From Streptomyces asiaticus (lineage in GTDB: Bacteria > Actinomycetota > Actinomycetes > Streptomycetales > Streptomycetaceae), in NCBI RefSeq assembly GCF_018138715.1, contig NZ_JAGSHX010000006.1:6696001-6760000 (forward strand): a DNA stretch of 64,000 bases, written 5' to 3'. Positions 27,410 to 35,868 of this stretch are shown here, piece by piece (positions within the stretch are counted from its first letter, which is position 1; each line of letters begins with the position of its first letter). The notes under the pieces are model-generated. The model ran no database searches. It was not told the DNA's origin and saw nothing but the letters and a program-made list of their open reading frames with translations. Made by a program: the position numbers and the translations under genes.

Positions 27410-28226
27410 CCGCCGCCCCCTCCTCGTTCTCGTCGTGTTCGTGTCGGTCGGCGGCGGGCGCGCCGGCCTTCCGGGTCCCGCGGGCCTTCTCGCCGCCCTC
27501 GGCGGCGCCGGTGCGCGCGGTGCGGACCACGACCGCGCCGGGCGGGGCCTGGCTGCACACCGCGAGGACCGTGACGCCGTCCTCCGCGACCTCCCGCAAC
27601 AGCGCCCAGGCGCGGTCACGGTCGGCGTCCGAGAGCTTCAGGTCGGCGTCGTCGACGGCCAGCAGCCGCGGCCGGGCGATGAGCGCGAGCGCGATCGACA
27701 GCCGCAGCGCCTCCAGCCGGTCCAGGTCCCGTACGGCCGTACGCGGCCCCTTGGGCAGTGTGTCGAGGTCCAGCCCGGCGGCCGTAAGGGCGGCGTCGAT
27801 CGCGGCCCGGGACGCGGCGGCCCGATCCCGGCGCGGGCGCAGCAGCCCGCGCGGGGAGTCGGCGAACCGGCGCCGCAGCAGGGCCCGCTCGCGCAGATGC
27901 TCGGCGACCGTGAGCACCGGGTCGAGCTCGGTGACGCCCGGCACATGCGCGAGCGCGCTGATCCGGCGTATGCGCGCCATCTGTTGGGGAACCCGGAAGC
28001 CACCGACGCGGCCGTGTCCCTCGGTGGGGCGCATCCGGCCGGTGAGCGTGAGCAGCAGGGAGGTGCGGCCCGAGCCGGACGGGCCCTCGATGGCGATCAG
28101 CGCACCCGGATCGGCGGCGATGCCGGCACCGCGGAACGCCCAGCCGTGCGATCCCCTGACGCCGAGCCCCTCGGCCGTCACCGCCGCCCCGGTCCCCGCT
28201 TCTGGGGTGCCCCCCACGCAGATCAC
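27381..28226 (-). CDS. Degenerate ABC-type ATPase partner of the YhgE-like permease
   Basis: 281 aa. Fold looks like an ABC ATPase: Walker A region IEGPSGSGRTSLLLTL near residues 47-61 and Walker B LLAVDDADL. Two departures: the Walker A lysine is Arg54, and no LSGGQ signature precedes Walker B, where DLDRLEALRLSIALALI stands instead. ATP hydrolysis may therefore be weak or regulated. The ~35 C-terminal residues are charged and disordered. GTG 28226 is the outermost start, but AAGGA sits almost on it; GTG 28217 has better RBS spacing. Confidence 0.75.
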   Translation of the reverse strand: MICVGGTPEAGTGAAVTAEGLGVRGSHGWAFRGAGIAADPGALIAIEGPSGSGRTSLLLTLTGRMRPTEGHGRVGGFRVPQQMARIRRISALAHVPGVTELDPVLTVAEHLRERALLRRRFADSPRGLLRPRRDRAAASRAAIDAALTAAGLDLDTLPKGPRTAVRDLDRLEALRLSIALALIARPRLLAVDDADLKLSDADRDRAWALLREVAEDGVTVLAVCSQAPPGAVVVRTARTGAAEGGEKARGTRKAGAPAADRHEHDENEEGAADALAETRRA

Positions 28227-28241
28227 TTCCTTGATTTTTGA

Positions 28242-28255
28242 ACTGACTGGTCAGT
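28242..28255. promoter_or_regulatory. TetR-type operator upstream of the exporter operon
   Basis: ACTGAC-TG-GTCAGT, a 6-bp inverted repeat with 2-nt spacer in an A/T-rich island 16 bp before the ATPase start. The flanks (TTTTG... and ...GTAAAA) keep the symmetry loosely. A/T-rich promoter sequence here is unusual for the window. Binding by the local TetR protein is inferred. Confidence 0.65.
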
Positions 28256-28409
28256 GTAAAAACCAGTATGGGGCATGGCGGAACGAGGTGTGGCACCGGG
28301 GGCGTTCGCGCTGGTCAGGGCCGATTGTCAGTGGTGTGCCCCACGATGGCCCCATACGGCGGTCGCTTTACCACACGAGCGGCCGCCACGCGACGACAGG
28401 AGGTTCGTC

Positions 28410-28940
28410 ATGGCCAGTACCGCCGCAGCGCGCCGGCACCGTGCCGCCGCCCCTGCCCCCTCGTTGACCGGTCCCGCGAGCGATGTCCACCCCGTACTGC
28501 GCCGCGCGTCCGCCCCGCCCGCCGCCGCGGCCCTGCTCACCCAGGCCCATGAGGGCCTGGAGGAGGCCGCCGAGTTCGAGACCCCCAACGAGCGCTTTGC
28601 GACCGCGCATCTGGCCGCACTGCGCACGGCCGCCGCCGTGCTCGCCGTGCGCGGCCGCCCCGAGCCCACCGCGCGCCGCCGCGCCCGGATCCGCAGCGCC
28701 TGGGAGGTGCTGCCCGAGGTCGCTCCCGAACTGGCCGAGTGGAGCGCCCTGTTCGCCTCCGGCGCCGAGCGCCGGGCCCGCGCCGAGGCGGGGATACAGG
28801 GCGCCGCGAGCCCACGGGACGCGGACGATCTGCTGCGCGCCACCGCGATGTTCCTGCGCCTGGTGGAGCGCATGCTGATGTTGCAGCCCGCCCTGCCCCA
28901 CCAGAGGCCGGACGACGAGCCGGGCCCGCCGGGGGCCTGA
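28410..28940 (+). CDS. SAV_6107-family HEPN-domain protein
   Basis: 176 aa. Matches the Streptomyces SAV_6107 family: helical core with ALLTQAHEGLEEAAEFETPNERFATAHLAALRTAAAVLAVRG, then RRARIRSAWEVLPEVAPELAEW and RDADDLLRATAMFLRLVERML. Arg62 and His67 form an R-x4-H pattern like the catalytic motif of HEPN RNases, but activity is not shown. AGGAGG 7 nt upstream fixes the ATG at 28410. A degenerate 22-bp tandem repeat follows. Confidence 0.82.
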   Translation: MASTAAARRHRAAAPAPSLTGPASDVHPVLRRASAPPAAAALLTQAHEGLEEAAEFETPNERFATAHLAALRTAAAVLAVRGRPEPTARRRARIRSAWEVLPEVAPELAEWSALFASGAERRARAEAGIQGAASPRDADDLLRATAMFLRLVERMLMLQPALPHQRPDDEPGPPGA

Positions 28941-28952
28941 GGGGCGGCCCGG

Positions 28953-29083
28953 TATCGGTGCGGGGGCTGCCCCTGTATCGGCGCGGGGGTCGTCCGGTGT
29001 CCGTATGGGAGCGGCCCGGTGTCCGCCCGGGAGCGGCCCGGTGCCCGCGTGGCGCCGGTCCGGTATCGCGTGGCGCCGGTCCG
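28953..29083 (+). repeat. Degenerate ~22-bp tandem repeat
   Basis: Pairs of sub-repeats recur at 21-23 bp offset: TATCGGTGCGGGGG/TATCGGCGCGGGGG (28953, 28976), GGGAGCGGCCCGGTG (29007, 29029), GCGTGGCGCCGGTCCG (29047, 29068). The whole 28941-29100 stretch between two genes is built this way; no gene was found in it. Confidence 0.8.
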
Positions 29084-29200
29084 CCGGCCGCCTCGGCGCG
29101 GCCCGCCCCACGGAGGCAATAGGCTGGGAGCACCGACGTTCAGCAAGCCGTCGTCACCGCCTCCGGGCGGTGGCGGCACCGCGCCGAGGAGCCACCCGCC

Positions 29201-29983
29201 GTGTCAGACCCGCAGCGCCCCCGTGCGTCCCTCCGTACCGCCGTGGTCTGGGAGGTCCTGAAAGACGCCCTGGAACGGCGGGCCAAGGCCACGGGCCGGG
29301 AGCCCTGCGGGGGCGAGGCCGTGCACGGCGCGCTGGACGTCCTGGACACCGGCGGCGGCAGCGGCAATTTCGCCGTTCCCGTGGCCCGCCTCGGCCACCG
29401 CGTCACCGTGGTCGACCCGAGTCCGAACGCGCTGTTCGCGCTGGAGCGGCGGGCCGCCGAGGCCGGGGTCGCCGACCGGGTGCGCGGGGTCCAGGGAGAC
29501 GCCCACGGGCTGTTCGACGTGGTCGAGCGCGGCGGCTACGACGTGGTGCTCTGCCATGGCGTGCTGGAGTACGTCGACGACCCCGCCGAGGGCCTGCGGA
29601 ACGCGGCGGCGGCCCTGCGCCCGGCCGGGACCCTCAGCGTGCTCGCCGCGGGCCTGGGCGGCGCCGTGCTGGCCCGCGCCCTGGCCGGTCATTTCACCGA
29701 GGCCCGGCAAGCGCTTACCGACCCGGAGGGCCGCTGGGGCTCCGGGGACCCGATGCCGCGCCGCTTCACCGAGGACCAGCTGTCCGGGCTGGTGCGCGCG
29801 GCCGGTCTGGAGATCGCCGCGGTGCACGGGGTACGGGTTTTCGCCGATCTTGTCCCCGGGGTGCTCGTGGACACCGAGCCCGGGGCGATGGATGCCCTGT
29901 TGCAGCTGGAGGAGGCCGCCGCCGAGCTGCCCGCCTTCCGCTCCGTCGCCACTCAGCTGCACGTCCTCGCCGAGCGGGACTAG
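29201..29983 (+). CDS. SAM-dependent methyltransferase
   Basis: 260 aa. Class I methyltransferase: motif I LDVLDTGGGSGNFAVPVA near residue 44, acidic post-motif VTVVDPSPNAL, motif II GGYDVVLCHGVLEYVDD, then LRPAGTLSVLAAG. It resembles SmtA/CmoM-like enzymes that act on tRNA or small molecules; the substrate cannot be told. GTG 29201 follows GAGGAG by 9 nt. Confidence 0.88.
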   Translation: MSDPQRPRASLRTAVVWEVLKDALERRAKATGREPCGGEAVHGALDVLDTGGGSGNFAVPVARLGHRVTVVDPSPNALFALERRAAEAGVADRVRGVQGDAHGLFDVVERGGYDVVLCHGVLEYVDDPAEGLRNAAAALRPAGTLSVLAAGLGGAVLARALAGHFTEARQALTDPEGRWGSGDPMPRRFTEDQLSGLVRAAGLEIAAVHGVRVFADLVPGVLVDTEPGAMDALLQLEEAAAELPAFRSVATQLHVLAERD

Positions 29984-30175
29984 CGCTCTCCTCCCGTCCC
30001 ACCCGACGACGGGCGGCGCAGGTGGAGTCGGCCACAGGAGGCCCGATCGGACGCCCGGCGCCGTATGATCGGGGTACACCGTCCGGCATGGCCAATCGGC
30101 GGGAGGGGAATGGACGTCTCAGCGTCAACTTTCGCCACGCCCGAAGGGGTGGGCGAATTGGCGTTGAGGGGCGGG

Positions 30176-30204
30176 TTTCACGGGGGCGATTCCCTGCCTA
30201 TCCT
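30176..30204 (+). promoter_or_regulatory. Promoter of the DUF3040 gene
   Basis: TTTCAC (30176-30181), exact 17-bp spacer, TATCCT (30199-30204), 50 bp before the GTG at 30255. The rest of the gap 29984-30175 shows nothing clear. Confidence 0.5.
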
Positions 30205-30254
30205 GAAAGGGTCGCACCCGGTCGCCCCCCGCGACCGACGAGTAGGAGGACTCC

Positions 30255-30647
30255 GTGCCGCTCTCGGAGCACGAGCAGCGCATGCTCGAGCAAATGGAGC
30301 GAGCGCTGTACGCCGAAGATCCCAAGTTCGCGACAGCGCTTGAGGGAAGCGGCCTGCGAACGTACACCCGGCGACGGGTCTACCAGGCGGTCGCGGGTTT
30401 TCTGGTGGGCATCGCACTCCTCATGGTCGGGGTGATCGTTCCCCAGATCTGGATCAGCGTGGTGGGCTTCCTGATCATGCTGGGATGTGCGGTGCTCGCG
30501 GTGACCGGGTGGCGCAAGGCTCCCAAACCCGGCGAGGCACAGCGTGGCGGTGGGGCGGCTCCCCGCCGTCAGGGCCGTCAGCGCCGCTCGATGATGACAC
30601 GCATCGAGGAGCGGTGGCAGCGGCGCCGTGATGAGCAGGGCCACTGA
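30255..30647 (+). CDS. DUF3040 small membrane protein
   Basis: 130 aa. Starts with the family hallmark MPLSEHEQRMLEQMERALYAEDPKFA, then two membrane helices (AVAGFLVGIALLMVGVIV and VVGFLIMLGCAVLAVTG) and a basic tail (RRQGRQRRSMMTRIEERWQRRR). Found near dcw genes in many actinobacteria; function unknown. GGAGG sits 5 nt before the GTG. Confidence 0.93.
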   Translation: MPLSEHEQRMLEQMERALYAEDPKFATALEGSGLRTYTRRRVYQAVAGFLVGIALLMVGVIVPQIWISVVGFLIMLGCAVLAVTGWRKAPKPGEAQRGGGAAPRRQGRQRRSMMTRIEERWQRRRDEQGH

Positions 30648-30778
30648 GAATTCACGGATGAGCTGTTGAGGGGCGGTCGCCGACTGGCGACCGCCCCTCA
30701 ACCGTGCGGTGTGCTTCTTCCGGAGCCCCCGCGCCATGCGCGGGGGCCCGGCCGCAGGCGCTCAGGGCCGCCCGGGGG

Positions 30779-33211
30779 TCAGTTCTCCTGCTGGCCACGC
30801 GGGGTCCGGAGCTGGGAGGCCCAACGGGCCCAGCGGGGCGCTCCCCACCGATCGACCAGCGCGGACCAGCGCTGCCCTGCCGCCCATGCCAGCTGGGCCG
30901 CGGACCGCGGGGCCAGCAGCGCCCGCAGCCGCTCCCGCCGCCCCGCCTTGGCCCGGAATCCGGCCAGCACCAGCCGGACGTCGTCCGCGACGCCCGTGAC
31001 CGGGCGCGGCCGCGGTGCGTACAGCACCTGCTCGACCGTCTCGGCCACCCGCTGTGCCGCCCGGGCCGGTTCGTCGTCGAGCCCGGCGATCCGCACCATG
31101 CGGGCCACCGCTCTGCGCGAGGTCAGCGAGTCGTCCGGCAGTACGCCGAAGTCCCAGGCGGAGTCGGTGAGTTCACGCCATGCGGCGAGCACCCGGTCGG
31201 CGGCGTCCTGCTCGGTGCGCCCGCCCGAGCCGTTCAGTCTGCGGGTCCGTATCCGCCGCCGCCACAGCATGGGCAGCAGGGGCACCACGGCCAGCAGCAC
31301 CGCCAGCGAACTCCAGCTGGTGACCTTGGTGGCCGACCAGCCCCCGCCCGAGGCGCCGTTGTCCGGCTGCTGGGCCGCGGCGCCGCCACAGGTGCCCAGC
31401 TTCTTCATGTCCGTGGAGCAACTGTCGGACGCGGTCGGCGCGGCAGTCGGCTCCGAGGTCTCGGTGGGCTCGGTCGTCGGGTCGTCGGTCGGGGTGCCCG
31501 AGGGCGTCTGCTCCATCGTGTAGTCGGGCTGGGTGCCACGGCTCGGGGTGGGCTCGAAACGGGTCCAGCCCACGCCCTCGAAGTACAGCTCCGGCCAGGC
31601 GTGCGCGTCCTTCAGGCCCACCGAAACCGAGCCGTCCGCCTGGGCGGTGCCGGGGGTGAACCCGACCGCCACCCGCGCCGGAATGCCCAGCGTCCGGGCC
31701 ATCGCCGCCATCGAGAAGGAGAAGTGGACGCAGAAGCCCTCCTTCTGCTTCAGGAACCGGACGATGGCGGCCGAGCCGCTGCCGGACTGCACCTGGGTGT
31801 CGTAACGGAATCCTCCGTTCACCGCGAACCAGTCCTGGAGCTTGACCGCCTTCTCGTACGCGTTCGACGCACCGGCGGTCACCTCCCGCGCCGTACGGCG
31901 CACCACGGACGGCAGCGAGTCCGGCACCTCGGTGTACTCGTTCCGCAGCCGGGAGGGCGGTGCCGGGGCGGCCGCCAGCTGGTCGGCCGTCGGCTCCACC
32001 AGCAGGCTGGTGACCCGGTAGCGGGCGCCCCGGGTGGTCTGGCCGCGGTCGCCGACCAGCGTGCGGCCCTCCGGCTCATAGCGCCAGCGCCCGTCGATCT
32101 CGACCCTGGACGCGGGGTAGGGGAGGGGCAGCCAGTTCTGCGCGTACCAGTCGGCGGCCGAGATCGAGGTGTCGATCGAGGAGACCCGGACCGAGGGGCC
32201 GAGCCCGGCGGGCGAGGGAAGCTGACCGGGCACATCGGTGACATGCCGCTCGGACGACTTCCACGAGGTGCCGTCGAACCGGTCCAGCGCCACGATCCGC
32301 AGATAGAGGTCCTGGGTGGTCTGCGAGGAGGTGCGATAGCGCAGCACCTCCTTGTTCTCCGGCTGGTTCAGGCTGTCCTGGAGCGACACCAGCGGATTGA
32401 CTGCCGAGATCGTGCCGCCGCCGCTGCCCGCCCCGCCGCTGCCGCCCTGCCGGTCCAGCAGCCCGCCGTCCAGGGACGGCAGCACCGCGGGCACCGCGAG
32501 CGCGATGCCGAGCGCCAGCACGCCGATCCGGCGGCCGGTGCGCACCGGGGCGAGCGCCGGGCTGCCTCCGGCCCCGGCCAGGCCCGAGGGCGGCATACCC
32601 GATGGATGCGGGGCGCCGCCGCTGAACACCCGGCCCCACTGGGACAGCCGGTCCCGGCCCTCGGCCAGGAGCAGCACCAGATAGCCGGCCGCCGCCAGCA
32701 GGAACCACAGCCAGTCGCTGCCGTCGTCGGACAGACCGGCCGCCACCGAGTAGAGCGCGAGCAGCGGAAGCCCGGCGGGGGCCGCGCTGCGGTACGTCAC
32801 CGCGAGCGCGTCGACCACCAGGCCGATCGTCAGCACCCCGCCCACCAGCATCAGCCGGATGCCATCGGTGAGCGGCGCGGGGATCGCGTACTGCCCCACG
32901 TCGTCGGCGCCGTCGCGCAGCAGCAGCGCGAACTCGTGGAGCGCCTGCGGGCTCGGCAGCAGCCCGCCCAGCGCCTGGTCGTGCGCGAAGGCCAGGGTGA
33001 GCAGCAGCAGTGTCACCACGGCCTGCGCGGCCACCGTCAGCGGGCGGGCCAGCGGCACCCGGCGGGCCGCCACGCCCGCGGCGCTCTGCACCGTCAGCAA
33101 CAGGACGGCCTGCAACAGCCAGCTCGCCGGATCCACCAGCGGCAGCAGCGCACAGGCCGCCGCCACCGTGGCCAGCGCCGCACATATCGCGAGCCGAACG
33201 CTTCCACTCAT
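30779..33211 (-). CDS. TgpA-like membrane transglutaminase (DUF3488)
   Basis: 810 aa. Several membrane helices in the first ~280 residues, an extracytoplasmic part, a transglutaminase-like core, and a last helix (VTSWSSLAVLLAVVPLLPML). The core has the Cys-His-Asp triad: KQKEGFCVHFSFSMAAMARTLGIPARVAVGF, LKDAHAWPELYFEG, and WTRFEPTPSRG. Its ATG overlaps the DUF58 stop (ATGA), giving operon moxR-DUF58-TgpA, the usual bacterial grouping. Likely acts at the cell surface; substrate unknown. Confidence 0.92.
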   Translation of the reverse strand: MSGSVRLAICAALATVAAACALLPLVDPASWLLQAVLLLTVQSAAGVAARRVPLARPLTVAAQAVVTLLLLTLAFAHDQALGGLLPSPQALHEFALLLRDGADDVGQYAIPAPLTDGIRLMLVGGVLTIGLVVDALAVTYRSAAPAGLPLLALYSVAAGLSDDGSDWLWFLLAAAGYLVLLLAEGRDRLSQWGRVFSGGAPHPSGMPPSGLAGAGGSPALAPVRTGRRIGVLALGIALAVPAVLPSLDGGLLDRQGGSGGAGSGGGTISAVNPLVSLQDSLNQPENKEVLRYRTSSQTTQDLYLRIVALDRFDGTSWKSSERHVTDVPGQLPSPAGLGPSVRVSSIDTSISAADWYAQNWLPLPYPASRVEIDGRWRYEPEGRTLVGDRGQTTRGARYRVTSLLVEPTADQLAAAPAPPSRLRNEYTEVPDSLPSVVRRTAREVTAGASNAYEKAVKLQDWFAVNGGFRYDTQVQSGSGSAAIVRFLKQKEGFCVHFSFSMAAMARTLGIPARVAVGFTPGTAQADGSVSVGLKDAHAWPELYFEGVGWTRFEPTPSRGTQPDYTMEQTPSGTPTDDPTTEPTETSEPTAAPTASDSCSTDMKKLGTCGGAAAQQPDNGASGGGWSATKVTSWSSLAVLLAVVPLLPMLWRRRIRTRRLNGSGGRTEQDAADRVLAAWRELTDSAWDFGVLPDDSLTSRRAVARMVRIAGLDDEPARAAQRVAETVEQVLYAPRPRPVTGVADDVRLVLAGFRAKAGRRERLRALLAPRSAAQLAWAAGQRWSALVDRWGAPRWARWASQLRTPRGQQEN

Positions 33212-34596
33212 GTCCAGCTCCCTGTCATGCCGCCGACCGCGCGGCTTCCGGCATCCGCCCGGGTGGCGCCCTGGGCGTCGGCCTGCCGCCACAGCTGCGC
33301 CAGCGAGGCGCCGGGGCCGACCGGCAGCGCCGTCCACCCCGCCTCGCGCAGCCGCCGCAGCCGGTCCTCCAGCTCCTGTGTGCTCCCGGACTCCACCCCG
33401 CGTGACCAGGCGGCGCCGTCCAGCACAAAGGCCACGGCGGCCGTGGTGCGGTGGCGCATCCGGGCGGCCATCGCCGCCTGCTCCTCGTCCAGCTCGCCCA
33501 GGAAGGCCACCAGCAGCCCCTCACTGCCGCCGCGCAGCACCTCATAGGCGGGCGAGAGCCCTCCGCCGTCGGAGTGGTCCACCACGGCGAGGGTGTCCAG
33601 CATCAGCCCGGCCGTCTCCGCCGAGTCATGGGTGGAACCGGCGAAGCCGCCTCCGCCGTCCGGGCCCGGCACCGAGCTTCCGGTGTCGGTCAGCAGCCGG
33701 ACCGCATAGCCCCGCTCCAGCAGGTGGACCGCGGCCGAGGCCGCCCCGGAGACCGCCCATTCGAAGGCCGAATCCGGCCCGGAGCCGTAGTGGGCGGTGC
33801 GCCGGGTGTCCAGCAGCACCGTGCAGTGGGCGCGCTGCGGCTGCTCCTCCCGGCGGACCATGAGCTCCCCGTAGCGCGCGGTGGAGCGCCAGTGCACCCG
33901 GCGCAGATCGTCGCCTATGCGGTAGCCGCGCGGGATGACATCGTCCTCACCGGCCAGGGCCAGCGAGCGGTGCCGCCCGTCCCCGTACCCCGCGGCCTCG
34001 CCGGTCAGGCGCACCGGGGGCAGCGGCTCGACCCGGGGCACCACCGTGAGCGTGTCGTAGGCGCTGAAGGCGCGGGTGAGCTCGCACATCCCGAACGGAT
34101 CGCTCAGCCGCAGCTGGAGCGGGCCCAGCGGATAGCGGCCGCGCAGATCGGAGCGGACCCGGTAGGACACCTCGCGGCGGCCGCCCGGCTCCACCCGGTC
34201 CAGTACGAACCTCGGGCGCGGGCCCAGCACATAGGGCACCCGGTCCTGGAGCATCAGCAGCCCGGTGGGCAGCCGCGAGACATTGTCCATCCGCAGGTGC
34301 ACCCGGGCTTCGGAGCCCGCGGGCACCCGTGCGGGCGCGAGCCGTCTGCTGCCCGCCACCCGGTACCGGGTGCGGTAGACCACGGCCACGCAGACCAGCG
34401 GCAGCGCGGCCAGCAGCAGCCCGACCCGCAGCAGATCCGCCTGGCCCAGGACATAGCTGCACACCGCGGCGGCCACCCCGGCGGCCAGGAAGGAACGGCC
34501 GCGGGTGGTCAGACCGGCGAGGGCGGCCCGCAGCCCGCCCGGCTGCTCGCCGGCGCCCGGCCCCTCGGGCCCCATGTCCGTCCCCCCTGCGGCCAT
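33208..34596 (-). CDS. DUF58 domain protein
   Basis: 462 aa. Two N-terminal hydrophobic segments (FLAAGVAAAVCSYVL, VGLLLAALPLVCVAVVY), a beta-rich middle, and the DUF58 core RGYRIGDDLRRVHWRSTARYGELMVRREEQ, then VLLDTRR of a vWA-like fold. Works with MoxR chaperones in relatives. The MoxR stop and this ATG share one base (TGATG); GTG 34599 is an alternative start. Confidence 0.9.
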   Translation of the reverse strand: MAAGGTDMGPEGPGAGEQPGGLRAALAGLTTRGRSFLAAGVAAAVCSYVLGQADLLRVGLLLAALPLVCVAVVYRTRYRVAGSRRLAPARVPAGSEARVHLRMDNVSRLPTGLLMLQDRVPYVLGPRPRFVLDRVEPGGRREVSYRVRSDLRGRYPLGPLQLRLSDPFGMCELTRAFSAYDTLTVVPRVEPLPPVRLTGEAAGYGDGRHRSLALAGEDDVIPRGYRIGDDLRRVHWRSTARYGELMVRREEQPQRAHCTVLLDTRRTAHYGSGPDSAFEWAVSGAASAAVHLLERGYAVRLLTDTGSSVPGPDGGGGFAGSTHDSAETAGLMLDTLAVVDHSDGGGLSPAYEVLRGGSEGLLVAFLGELDEEQAAMAARMRHRTTAAVAFVLDGAAWSRGVESGSTQELEDRLRRLREAGWTALPVGPGASLAQLWRQADAQGATRADAGSRAVGGMTGSWT

Positions 34597-35648
34597 CACA
34601 GCCTCCGCGCGCCCGGCTGCTGCCGCCCGAAGTCGGCCGGGGGCATGGGCGGCATGGGTGGCATCCCGCCCGCGCCGCGCTGGGCGGAGGTGGGCACCGG
34701 GATGCGCTGCACGATGTCCGCGACGACCTGCTCGGAGGTGCGGCGGTTCAGCTGGGCCTGCGCGGTGGGCAGCAGCCGGTGGGCCAGCACCGCGACGGCG
34801 AGGGCCTGCACATCGTCCGGCAGCGCGAAGTCCCGCCCGGCCAGCGCGGCCGACGCCTTGGCGGCCCGCAGCAGATGCAGCGTGGCGCGCGGCGAGGCGC
34901 CCAGCCGCAGATCGGGGTGGCTGCGGGTGGCGGCCACCAGGTCCACCGCGTAACGCCGGACGGCCTCGGCGACGTGCACCGAGCGCACCGCCTCGATCAG
35001 CTTGGCGATCTCATGGGCGTGCGCGACGGGTTGCAGGTCGTCCAGCGGGGAGACCCCGCCGTGGACGTCCAGCATCTGGAGCTCGGCCTGCGGGCTGGGG
35101 TACCCGATGGAGACACGGGCCATGAAGCGGTCGCGCTGCGCCTCGGGCAGCGGATAGGTGCCCTCCATCTCGACCGGGTTCTGCGTGGCCACCACCATGA
35201 AGGGGTTGGGCAGCTCATAGCTCTCCCCGTCGATGGTGACCTGGCGCTCCTCCATCGACTCCAGCAGCGCGGACTGGGTCTTGGGCGAGGCGCGGTTGAT
35301 CTCGTCGCCGATCACGATCTGGGCGAAGATGGCGCCCGGCTTGAACTCGAACTCCTTGCGCTGCTGGTCGAAGATGCTCACGCCGGTGATGTCGGACGGC
35401 AGCAGGTCCGGGGTGAACTGGATCCGCCGCACGGAGCAGTCGATGGACCGGGCGAGCGCCTTGGCCAGCATCGTCTTGCCCACGCCCGGGACGTCCTCGA
35501 TCAGCAGATGCCCCTCGGCGAGCAGCACGGTCAGCGAAAGCCGTACGACCTCGGGCTTGCCCTCGATCACACCCTCCACCGACCTGCGGATCCGCTCCGC
35601 TGTGGTGGTCAGATCGCTGAGGCTCGCTCGCTCGTCATAGGTCGTCAC
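34596..35648 (-). CDS. MoxR-family AAA+ ATPase
   Basis: 350 aa. Walker A LIEDVPGVGKTMLAKALA, Walker B IVIGDEINRASPKTQSALLESMEE, sensor 1 FMVVATQNPVEMEGTYPLPEAQRDRF. Acts as a chaperone-like ATPase with the DUF58 and transglutaminase partners encoded just behind it. The C-terminus has a short Pro/Met repeat (GGMPPMPPMPPADF). GTG 35648. Confidence 0.96.
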   Translation of the reverse strand: MTTYDERASLSDLTTTAERIRRSVEGVIEGKPEVVRLSLTVLLAEGHLLIEDVPGVGKTMLAKALARSIDCSVRRIQFTPDLLPSDITGVSIFDQQRKEFEFKPGAIFAQIVIGDEINRASPKTQSALLESMEERQVTIDGESYELPNPFMVVATQNPVEMEGTYPLPEAQRDRFMARVSIGYPSPQAELQMLDVHGGVSPLDDLQPVAHAHEIAKLIEAVRSVHVAEAVRRYAVDLVAATRSHPDLRLGASPRATLHLLRAAKASAALAGRDFALPDDVQALAVAVLAHRLLPTAQAQLNRRTSEQVVADIVQRIPVPTSAQRGAGGMPPMPPMPPADFGRQQPGARRL

Positions 35649-35713
35649 CCGGCCCTCCTCGGCCCGTTCTCAGGGCCGCTGCCCTCGGAACGGACCGGCC
35701 CACCGCAAACGCT

Positions 35714-35750
35714 GACATCGGACCCCCGCGTGGTTGCGGGGGACGATGTC
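35714..35750 (-). terminator. Carbonic anhydrase terminator hairpin
   Basis: Composite stem: GACATCG (35714-35720) with CGATGTC (35744-35750), and CCCCCGC (35723-35729) with GCGGGGG (35736-35742), loop GTGGTT. Lies ~120 bp past the carbonic anhydrase stop and before moxR. Confidence 0.7.
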
Positions 35751-35793
35751 ACCTATGCATTCTTGCGGTCTCCGTGGCCTCGCGTCACTCGGC

Positions 35794-35813
35794 TGTGGAT
35801 AACCCGGGGTTAT
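35794..35813. promoter_or_regulatory. Perfect DnaA-box sequence fused to a palindrome
   Basis: TGTGGATAA (35794-35802) is the complement of TTATCCACA, and ATAACCC-G-GGGTTAT (35799-35813) overlaps it. One box only, in the moxR upstream region. Confidence 0.4.
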
Positions 35814-35868
35814 TTGTCACGCTTGTACGAGTTCGAGTGCTGAATCCCTTCCGTATCTCCAGCACCTC

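Noticed and set aside
25313..27574. 753-codon plus-strand ORF opposite the YhgE-like gene
   Set aside because: Shadow frame; no RBS or known motif, and the opposite strand has membrane helices and operon context.
28953..29083. CRISPR array
   Set aside because: Repeats are short, imperfect, and spaced without unique spacers; no cas genes.
35794..35802. Replication origin
   Set aside because: Only one DnaA box; no dnaA/dnaN genes and no box cluster.
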